Assembly (NCBI RefSeq): GCF_030253575.1
Contig: NC_080568.1
Coordinates: 20,360,501 to 20,424,500, forward strand
Length of the DNA: 64,000 bases
Source: Rhododendron vialii
Taxonomy: Eukaryota; Streptophyta; Magnoliopsida; Ericales; Ericaceae
Direction: 5' to 3'
In this document: piece after piece, positions 56,854 through 64,000 of the stretch
Position numbering within the stretch: the first letter of the stretch is position 1
How the letters are laid out: each line of letters begins with the position of its first letter
Translations under genes and position numbers: made by a program
The notes under the pieces: generated by a model
Told to the model about the DNA's origin: nothing
Seen by the model: only the letters and a program-made list of their open reading frames with translations
Databases searched by the model: none

Positions 56854-57839
56854 CTCATATGCGCAAGGGAATCCTAAATCCTGATCAGTACAATGTGCGA
56901 TCAAATGCATGACCGCAGTAGCAATAAAACATTATGACCTACTGCACGCATACAAAGGCCTTATATGACGCTCACTCATAATCCAACACGGAAAGCTGAA
57001 ACTTACTCTCAAGTAAACCAAACAGCTCTAGTAGAATCACATGAACTCAGCAGTTTAAAGTACAAAAAATCTCATTTCTTCTCATCTCCTTCGAATTCCT
57101 TAGAATGCCTACAATGCTTTGATACTGTCAAGCTACCCAACAAGGAGGGACATAAAAGTCAGCATGGAAACCAGCTTCAACTAGGGCACATTGTTTTATT
57201 GCAAACATTACGAATCCAAAAGAATAAATAGATAATAATGAAGGGGAATGTCACAACGTTAAAATGACTGCAAATTACTGCAATATTAGCCCCAAGGGAT
57301 TGGCCTGGTGGTCAAGGCTTGGGACTTTAGGGGATTGCTCCCTCCAAAGGGTTCAAAACCTCTCCGATGCTATCAACTCCTTTAGGCCACTCCGGAAAGG
57401 GACAGGGGTTTGCTCTGGATTTAATTGGACTCCCCGCCAGTGGGCGGGACTAGTCGAGGTGCGGGTAAGCTGGCCCGGACACCTCAGTTACCAAAAAGCT
57501 AAATTTAACTGCAATATTTTAACAGGTAGAGTGTTATACCAGTCGATTGAGGATAGAGAAAACGGAAATCAATCCGGCGACGAGGACGAAGAGGAGCAGA
57601 AAGAGCGAGATCCTGGAGTTGTACGGGTGGAACCTACTATCGTCGCTGAAAAGTGAGATCTTGGAGCATTGGAAACTGGACAGGAGTGATCGGAACCGAT
57701 CTCTGGGATGGCGATCGCGGCCGCCGCCGTCGTGGTCGGGGAGGTTTTCCGGCTCCAATGGGGACAGGACGTCGTCTCGCTTCCTCGGGGAGGATACGGC
57801 GCGGCCGCCCATGGAGGTCGAGTGGCGGAGCTCCGCCAT
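50796..57839 (-). CDS. plant GDP-fucose protein O-fucosyltransferase family protein, complete
   Basis: Eleven exons on the minus strand: 57839-57540, 56753-56703, 56616-56526, 54672-54596, 54425-54337, 53576-53457, 52464-52348, 52257-52114, 52018-51895, 51797-51606, 51155-50796; 554 aa, all phases fit. A Ser/Arg-rich cytosolic N-terminus is followed by one membrane anchor at about 78-97 (RISLFLLLFVLVAGLISVFS), then the lumenal catalytic region: HAEGGLNQQR (162-171), HLRFEKGMVGLSFCDFVG from 333, YVASGQVYGG, and THGGNFAKLIIGARRYMGH from 474. This is the type II Golgi layout of the plant O-FucT family (GT65-related/GT106 group). The HLRFE and D/THGGN motifs belong to the nucleotide-sugar site in the family. 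The substrate of this member is unknown. Confidence 0.93.
52680..52745. mobile_element. Au-like SINE 3' fragment in O-FucT intron
   Basis: AAACCAAACCAATCATTGGG, then ATCAGCTACATGAAGCCATT, resembles the GGGGTCGGCTACATG-ATCC part of Au-type SINEs. Partial and diverged; related to 6301-6370. Confidence 0.4.
55789..56125. mobile_element. MITE-like element with CTATGTAGC end, O-FucT intron
   Basis: CTATGTAGCGCCAACACGGA at the left and AGTGTATGTGCTACAAAG at the right, with CGGACACG and AAGTGTCGGACGC words in between. Same kind of element as 41353-41777 but shorter and more diverged. Confidence 0.5.
56829..56851. repeat. (AT)n microsatellite
   Basis: About 24 bases of AT repeat in O-FucT intron 1-2 region. 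Confidence 0.9.
57288..57507 (+). mobile_element. tRNA-derived SINE in O-FucT intron 1
   Basis: 220 bp with an exact 11-bp target duplication ACTGCAATATT (57277-57287, 57508-57518). The 5' half has an A-box-like TGGCCTGGTGG and a B-box GGTTCAAAACC at the proper spacing for a tRNA-type polymerase III promoter. The 3' half (GGCGGGACTAGTCGAGG, GTAAGCTGGCCCGGACACC) is the non-tRNA body. It lies in antisense to the host gene, about 20 bases inside the intron from the exon 1 donor. Confidence 0.9.
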
Positions 57840-58082
57840 CGCTCGCTTCGTCGGACTGAAAGCCAGCTTCCCTGTCTGGAGAGTGACGAGTCCGTGCGAT
57901 TTCAGATCGAGCTCTGCGTCGCCAATTTAAGACCGGATTGTAATAATTACACGTGGGTTAGAACATGACCCCCTGAACTATGCTTCGGTGTCGATTTACC
58001 CCCCTTCGGTTAAGTTCCATACATTTGGACCCACATCAGTAACTCTTTACAATCCTCGAGGGGTGGAAAGAAGAAAAACACC
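57840..58082 (-). promoter_or_regulatory. O-FucT upstream region
   Basis: The probable 5' leader and core promoter of the O-fucosyltransferase on the minus strand. Only about 240 bases separate the ATG from a MITE. No core element can be placed firmly. Confidence 0.4.
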
Positions 58083-58496
58083 TAGAGTGCGTTTGGTTGG
58101 ATGGAATGGAATGTAAATAGGAATGAAATAGAATTGGAGGAATTGAGAATGGAATAATCATTCCCATTCTCATGTTTGGTTGTGATTAGGAATAGTCATC
58201 CTCATCTCCAATGGAATAGTGTGGCAATAGCATTTTTTGGAGTGACAATAGTAATTTTTTGAGTGGCAATAGTAATTTTAGGTGTGGTGATAGTGAATGT
58301 TGGAGTGGCACTAGTAATTTTAGTGTGACAAAGAAATGGAATAACAATTCCTTTGTTTTTTGGATGGAATGACAGTTCCTTTACTAAGGTAAATAGTGAT
58401 TCTATTTGGAATCACCATTCTATTATTTAATGGTGAACCAAACATTGGAATGACTATTCTATTCCAACCTTGATTTCATCCAACCAAACATACCTC
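58083..58496. mobile_element. MITE with GTTTGGTTGGATG ends
   Basis: About 410 bp. TAGAGTGCGTTTGGTTGGAT at the left pairs with the inverted right end AGAGGTATGTTTGGTTGGAT. Inner arms contain GGAATGGAATG-like words both ways. The centre (58200-58330) is a degenerate tandem array of about 25 bases, GAGTGGCAATAGTAATTTT. Confidence 0.72.
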
Positions 58497-59441
58497 TATT
58501 GTATTTGAGTAATTGGTACGTATAAAAATATGCAAACCCCATCTAATACTAATAGGAAGTTTCACAAAGCAATTGCTCAAAATGTTCAGTTTAATAGTTT
58601 GATGTGAGCAAACCAACCAGAGCTAGCCAATTGACCACTTTTGTACACTGGGATCGAGGGATTAAATCTTGTTAAAGACAATGATCGACTGTTAGTTTTT
58701 CTTATAGGAGTGTTTTATTGTGAGTTTATTTTTGTCCCGAGGCTATATGTTGAAGTTGTATGTTTCGGGCTTGATATTGCCTTGATCTCTTTACAATTTA
58801 AAAAAAAAATTCAAAAAATTCTCCCTAGATTTTTCATACTTCCAACATTTCTCTCTCTATCTCTTTCCACTTATTACCCCTATTATTTTTCAAAAAATAA
58901 TTTCAAACACCAATCCAAACATAGCTCAGTGCGACCTCACATGGTCTTGTCAGAGGTGGTGCTAGGAATTTCCTTGCGTGGGTTCAAATTTTAAGCTTGT
59001 CACAATATTACTGCCACAACGGGCACAATTGTACAACATTAGGGGGGTTTCTCATTTATCCAAGAAAAATGCTTCAAACACATGTTTAAAATATAACTCT
59101 GGACGCGACCGTATTGAAACCGTTAGATGCACATAAATTTAAGTAGATTAACCGATTCCGGACATAATTGTTTCCAGAGTTGTGTTTGGAATGCATGCTC
59201 GTAAACATTTGTTTACCAAAGTACCTCTCTACTTGATAATCTACATTAGTACGTATTTACCTCCACACGGAACACTAGTTTGTGACATTATCAGCCAAAG
59301 TTCTTTTTCTTGTAAAAATATGCGTATTTTTGTTTTTCCAAAACATGGATTGCTATTAGCTATTGTTACCTTATTGTGAGGTGAACTCTCTCACTGTGAC
59401 TTTTTATTGGTTGTACATATATATGGTTGGCTGCCAATTAA
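58497..59441. other. intergenic, nothing recognised
   Basis: A 117-codon frame at 58641-58994 shows no family resemblance; part of its sequence (ATTTCTCTCTCTATCTCTTTCCACTTATTACCCC, shortened here to the key word CCACTTATTACCCC) recurs near 60836, so it is repeat-derived. Confidence 0.5.
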
Positions 59442-59745
59442 GGATGATGCTATGGTGTCCCCGGTCATTTTGGGGACACTGAAATTTTTGGCATAACTTT
59501 ACCATTAGGAGCTTAACTAAAATCAATTACAAGCATAACAAAACCCAAACAAGGCATAACCAAGGAATATCCAAAAAACCAACCAAGGCGTAACTAAACC
59601 CAAAGTTATGCCTTGCTATGGTTTTGGTTATGCCTTGCTATGATTCTATTATGCTTGTAATGGATTTTGGCTATATTCATAATGGTTTTGTTATGCCAAA
59701 AGTTACGGTGTCCCCAAAATGACCGGGGACACCGAAGTCATTCCC
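59442..59745. mobile_element. Mutator-type MITE, GGTGTCCCCGG family, copy 2
   Basis: 304 bp with an exact 9-bp duplication GCCAATTAA (59433-59441, 59746-59754). Ends GGATGATGCTATGGTGTCCC and, inverted, GGGAATGACTTCGGTGTCCC. The interior is made of CAAGGCATAACC / GGTTATGCCTTG words. Confidence 0.93.
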
Positions 59746-59845
59746 GCCAATTAATGGCTTCAAAAGATCAACATTTGTGCATAGTGTGCACGAGTTGGTC
59801 TTGTAGTGATTTCAGTCAAAAATCAAAAAGCATTCATTAATGCAA

Positions 59846-60186
59846 GGATAATACTATGGTGTCCCCAGTCATTTTGGGGACACCGTAATTTTTGGCATAA
59901 TTTTACCATTAGGAGCATAACTAAAATCAATTACAAGCATAACAGAACCCAAACAAGGCATAGCCTAAGAATATCCAAAAAACCAACTAAGATGTAACTA
60001 AACCCATCCAAGGCATAACAAATAAGTTATGCCTTGCCATGGTTTTGGTTATGCCTTGCCATGGTTTGGTTATGCCTTGCTATGGTTCTGTTATGCTTGT
60101 AATGGGTTTTGGTTATTCTCATAATGGTTTTGTTATACCAAAAGTTACGGTGTCTCCAAATGACCGGGGACACCGAAGTCATTCCC
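59846..60186. mobile_element. Mutator-type MITE, GGTGTCCCCGG family, copy 3
   Basis: 341 bp with an exact 9-bp duplication TTAATGCAA (59837-59845, 60187-60195). Same ends and interior words as copy 2, same orientation; three TATGCCTTGC-ATGGTT words in a row make it longer. Confidence 0.93.
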
Positions 60187-60207
60187 TTAATGCAATTATT
60201 CCTCAAT

Positions 60208-60521
60208 GGGAATGACTTCGGTGTCCCCGGTTATTTTGGGGACACCGTAACTTTTGGCATAACAAAATCATTATGAGCATAACCAAAACCCATTATGAAC
60301 ATAACCAAAACCATTATGAGCATAACAGAACCATAACAAGGCATAACTTGTTAGTTATGCCTTGGTTGGGTTTGGTTATGCTTTGGTTGATTTTTTGGAT
60401 ATTCCTTGGTTATGTCTTGTTTGGGTTTTGTTATGCTTATAATTAGTTATGCTCATAATGATTAAATTATGCCAAAAATTATGGTGTCCTCAAAATGACT
60501 GGGGACACCATAGCATCATCC
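60208..60521. mobile_element. Mutator-type MITE, GGTGTCCCCGG family, copy 4
   Basis: 314 bp, in the opposite orientation to copies 2 and 3, only 21 bases after copy 3. No 9-bp duplication (TTCCTCAAT against GCACTTGTA). Confidence 0.85.
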
Positions 60522-61642
60522 GCACTTGTATAGTCATTTTTTTACAGTAAGTAAAAATACAATTTTTTGGAGGAAAAATTGCAGAATTACCTCGTTTTTA
60601 GGAATTTCACATTACTTTGTGTGTGGTTTTGATCCAATAATTATGATTCACCCATTTTTTATCTAATGATTGAGATGTACTGGGACGTCAATGCCCCAAT
60701 ACCACACTGGAGCATCACAGAAAAATTCGATTGTAAAGCTTAATGTCATGTTCTCTTTATAATTCAAAAAGAATTTTTCAAAAAATTACCCCTAGATTCT
60801 CCCTACTTCCAACATTTCTCTATCTATTTCTCTCCACTTATTACCCCTACTATTTAAAAAAAAAATTCAAATACCAATTCAAACATAGCATAAATCTGAG
60901 TTGCAGTAGTTTGATGCTCTATATGTATCTGAAAGTGTAAAATATGTACTTGTTTCTCAAATTATTCAAATTTTGTTTACATCGTCCTTAAACTATCAAT
61001 TACTTGGCTCGCCAAACATGTCAGAACTTCATTCCATTTTTTTTATTACTAGAGAGGAAGAAGGAGATACATACGAATACATTTTTTTGTTAGTTTAAGG
61101 GGCAAATGTATGCAATTGATAGTTTAAAGGCAAAGAAAATAAAATTTGAATAATTTAAGGGACAAACACATATTTTACCCTATATGAAAATACTGATTTT
61201 CGTAATCTTTAGATCACATGCTTACGAAGTGGACATGTTGCCAATAGCCCATTAAATATAAGAAAAGGAAAGGAAAGATGGGATAACTTGTGGCCACAAT
61301 GTCCTAGAACCTAGCATGTGCCCTTGTGATAACTAGATTACTATAAATAGGCCATAAACTTGTTTTGAATGGCTCTCTTTTTTTGGGGGAGATTATATTA
61401 CATAAATACTATACATAGGCTCTTTTAAAATGGTCGTTAGATATTGTGGAGAAAAAAACTAACTAAAGTTAGTTTACTATAAATAGGCTATAAACTATTT
61501 TTTTTTTGGGTATGGGTTATAACTTATTAGTGTTTCAATTGTTTTTTAACGTAGTTATAAATAAATGCACTTTCACAAAAAGAGAGAGAGAGAGTAATTG
61601 CACTAACGTGCAACAGTTATTACTATGAAATTTATAGGCTGC
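60522..61642. other. intergenic, nothing recognised
   Basis: AT-rich; no gene or clear element ends. A short GA tract at 61581-61593. Confidence 0.5.
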
Positions 61643-61750
61643 TGATTTTGCCACTCCCTTTTTTGTTAACGCCACTCCCCCTGCAAGTGTATTTTTAAAA
61701 ATACACTTGCAGGGGGAGTGGCGTTAACAAAAAAGGGAGTGGCAAAATCA
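61643..61750. repeat. perfect 108-bp palindrome
   Basis: Arms 61643-61696 and 61697-61750 are exact inverted copies of 54 bases with no spacer. The arm starts TGATTTTGCCACTCCC and ends at the centre GTGTATTTTT / AAAAATACAC. A transcript would fold into a complete hairpin. The outer TTTTGCCACTCCC word suggests a MITE terminus. Confidence 0.95.
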
Positions 61751-62776
61751 TTTCCCAATTTATAACCCCTCTTACTAATATTGTACAGGTCATTTATAGA
61801 TGGATGTTAATGCAATGCTTTGACCTTATAGCATGCAAAATTGCAAATGTAAACGTATAAGATAAAGCTCAAATGATTTAACAACCCAAAAAAAAAGAAA
61901 AAAAAGATTAAACTCAAATATTTCTATTACATTGGATCAACTTACGTACACATATGTCAGCTCCCCTCCTCACCATGTCAACTCATGGGTTAAGAATAAC
62001 TACTCAATGTTTTATTCCATCTTCTTTGACTTCGTTAAAGTTCTACTTTTCTTAAATGACTACGAATCATTACGGATCTCTATTCGAGTGGATTATCTAT
62101 ATCCTAACATATAAATATTTATGAAAAAAATTGTGTATTCAAACAATATTGAATCATGTGGATGATGTGATTAGAACTAATTAATCCTATTACTCATCTT
62201 GTCAACTTGCATTATTTAATGAGAATGGTTACTTAAAGGCCTCATATAATAACGGAGTTGAATATAGTCATTCAAAAAAAAAAAAAAAAAACTCAGTAAC
62301 AGAAGAGATTATAGCACTGCCCCATTAGAGCATCTCCACTCCTTGCTCTTTTATTGACTCAAACTCAAAATTTGAATTTTTTTTCTTCTTAAAATGCTCT
62401 CCCACTTCTTACTCAAAACTATATCAAATTTTAGTTTTACTCAAATTTAAACTCTAATTGAGTTAGATGCTAAACCACACACAAATTTTTAAAGGCAAAT
62501 TTCACACCCTTATATTTACGATTTTGCCATTAATGAAGTTTTTACTTATATTTTGTGCTTGGGTTCGAGTTTGCCCATTGAAACCCACAATATCAAATAA
62601 AGTTTTTACTCATATTTTTACCCAAATAATCATTCTATAATTACAAATATTTACACAAACCCACTCATATTCACATTAGGGCCCACACACACTATACCTT
62701 CAATATGTATTGGACCCACAAAAAGATGTGAGTGTGTGTGTAAAGTGTTTGTGTGTGTTTTGTGGTTGTATATTAA
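61751..62776. other. intergenic with one Tourist-like end
   Basis: TTAGAGCATCTCCACTCCTT at about 62324 is a Tourist-type left end like that at 19736, followed by CTCAAACTCAAAATTTGA words; a matching right end is not clear. No gene. Confidence 0.45.
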
Positions 62777-63093
62777 GGTCCCGTTTGTTTGGGCGTACAA
62801 TATTTTCCGGTGTGTTAGTTGTGTAAAAAATGAGAAAATTATTTTACATTAATTAGATGAAAATGATTTACTCTTAAATTTTTATAAGTTATTTTTCGAA
62901 ATGAACCTATTGTCTTCTAGTGCAATTATAACCGCTTAGTTTCCTCGATCGTCAGTTCTGACCCACCGAAAAATAAAATGTTTTGACAATATTTTCAAAT
63001 GCTAACCAAATACCGAAAAATAAAAATTTGAAGTTTGTTTTCTGAAAAAATATTTTACATTGTAAAACATTTTACATCGAAACAAACGCAGCC
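62777..63093. mobile_element. Tourist-like MITE upstream of the melibiase-like gene
   Basis: 317 bp between TAA at 62774-62776 and 63094-63096. Ends GGTCCCGTTTGTTTGGGCG and, inverted, GGCTGCGTTTGTTTCGATG. Inner arms share AAAATATTTTACATT-like words. About 300 bases before the ATG at 63393. Confidence 0.8.
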
Positions 63094-63392
63094 TAAGGGT
63101 AAAATAAATTTTCCAAGTGGCCAAAACACGTGTCAGTCACCAAAGAGCGGAGAATAACTCCTCTACCCCGCCGGCGTTTGTCACCACGTTTTGACCTCTG
63201 AATCAATGTCATCACGGGATAATTCAGACATCACGCCGTTAAACTCCGTTAAATTCCTCCCTTCATTTCTTCAATTTTTTTCTCTCTTTTTCTATCTTGG
63301 GATGGGATAGTCTCGTCAATACAAATACCTCTCTCCATTGCTTGTGCCAGTGTCCTTGAGCAAAACAGCCAAAGCCTTTGGAGAGGGAAAGA
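63094..63392 (+). promoter_or_regulatory. promoter region of the melibiase-like gene
   Basis: Contains CACGTG within AAACACGTGTCAG (about 63126), a G-box, and GC-richer sequence (CCCCGCCGGCG). Whether the G-box is used is unknown. Confidence 0.5.
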
Positions 63393-64000
63393 ATGAAATC
63401 CTCCTTCTCCCTCTCTCTCTGTTTCTTCTCCGCTCTGCTTCTCCTCCAAAGGTACTCTCAAATTACAGTTTCTTCGTTTTTTAATCTCTCGCCCCTTTAT
63501 AGCATCATCAAATAAATTAGTTCTTCAGTTTTGCATTTTCGATTGTTTGCAATGAAACCCAGTTCATAGAATGAGGTTACTTGTTTAATGATTCATTGAG
63601 CTGACCCTATGGAATGCTCTTTTGATAGGCCTTCTTCTTAATAAGACAGAATGATGGAAATGTTACCTGATTTTGGAAAATTGTTTGTGACTTGAATGGG
63701 GAATAAATAAATATTGTTCCTTTATTTCTTGTTTTTTCCTTTGTTACGTGCTGCCGTCTGTTTATTCATTTTCTCCATTTTTTTGAGGTTATGTAGCTGA
63801 ATTTCATTGTTTAGTTTTATGGAGTCGAGTATTGAGTTTTTTTCTTTGAAATTATAGAGTCAATTATTTAAAAAAGTGATCACCCATTTCAGAATACTTT
63901 GTGAGAACCGTGCCAGCTCGCCACCAAGGGGTTGGAACTCCTATGATTCCTTTAGCTGGATCATCTCTGAAGAAGAGTTCCTCAACAATGCGGAACTCGT
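63393..64000 (+). CDS. GH27/melibiase-like secreted glycosidase, first two exons (3' end outside window)
   Basis: Exon 1 63393-63451 encodes MKSSFSLSLCFFSALLLLQ, a typical signal peptide; exon 2 starts at 63893 after TTTCAG and runs off the window. The phase fits (AG + A = Arg). Exon 2 reads ILCENRASSPPRGWNSYDSF and SWIISEEEFLNNAEL. The PPRGWNSYDSF motif marks the start of the (beta/alpha)8 barrel in plant alpha-galactosidase-like proteins. From memory the closest group is Arabidopsis At3g26380 (APSE), an enzyme acting on beta-L-arabinopyranosyl or alpha-galactosyl residues of cell-wall arabinogalactan. The catalytic aspartates lie outside the window. Confidence 0.88.

Noticed and set aside
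57547..57968. Plus-strand frames over O-FucT exon 1
   Set aside because: Antisense shadows of a GC-rich exon; the minus-strand frame has the correct membrane anchor and splice donor.
58641..58994. 117-codon plus-strand frame
   Set aside because: Its 3' half contains sequence repeated near 60770-60880, and there is no domain.
59442..60521. CRISPR-like array
   Set aside because: The repeats are inverted, of unequal spacing, in a plant genome, and show 9-bp target duplications; they are MITEs.

Overview
This is nuclear DNA from a flowering plant, almost certainly a eudicot; I cannot name the species. The genes are interrupted by many AT-rich introns, the gene set is plant-specific in character, and the space between genes is filled with plant mobile elements (Stowaway and Tourist MITEs, Mutator-type MITEs, a Ty1/copia element, LINE and SINE copies). 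There are no bacterial-style operons.

Layout, left to right. (1) 773-10352 (+): the 3' eleven exons of the mRNA-export factor GLE1; its 5' end lies outside the window. Its introns carry a Stowaway MITE, a LINE that lacks ORF2, a hAT-like MITE and two microsatellites. (2) 13293-18010: a decayed copia retrotransposon on the minus strand. (3) 18970-22360: nested and tandem MITEs, including a 945-bp Mutator-type element with a 9-bp target duplication inside a Tourist element. (4) 23875-28394 (+): a five-exon coiled-coil gene of the PUF2 / At1g24560 family (endosomal RAB5 effector). (5) 29058-30080 (-): a single-exon NHL/LEA_2 membrane protein with a long Pro-rich N-terminus. (6) 32420-33895 (+): a single-exon gene whose product joins an MKP1-type gelsolin-like segment to an F-box plus F-box-associated domain. 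(7) 34031-35791: a segmental duplication; only one copy carries a LINE 3' fragment. (8) 37471-47001 (-): a complete 13-exon coilin gene (597 aa), the Cajal-body scaffold. (9) 48944-50795: MITEs and the 3' flank of the next gene. (10) 50796-57839 (-): a complete 11-exon plant O-fucosyltransferase (554 aa). (11) 58083-63093: MITEs, including three copies of one Mutator-type family and a perfect 108-bp palindrome. (12) 63393-64000 (+): the start of a GH27/melibiase-like secreted glycosidase.

Two pairs recall Arabidopsis gene order (from memory): GLE1 and coilin (At1g13120, At1g13030), and the O-fucosyltransferase next to the melibiase-like gene (At3g26370, At3g26380). The genes do not form one pathway: GLE1 and coilin act in nuclear RNA biology, PUF2 and NHL in membrane trafficking or defence, and the last two in glycan metabolism. 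All coding models below were joined by hand from splice-site phase; every exon junction given keeps the reading frame.

The most unusual item is the gelsolin-like/F-box fusion gene. Next come an 18S rRNA fragment trapped in a small retro-insertion, a duplicated splice acceptor in GLE1, the perfect palindrome, and the Mutator-MITE family built from repeated AAGGCATAAC-like words.
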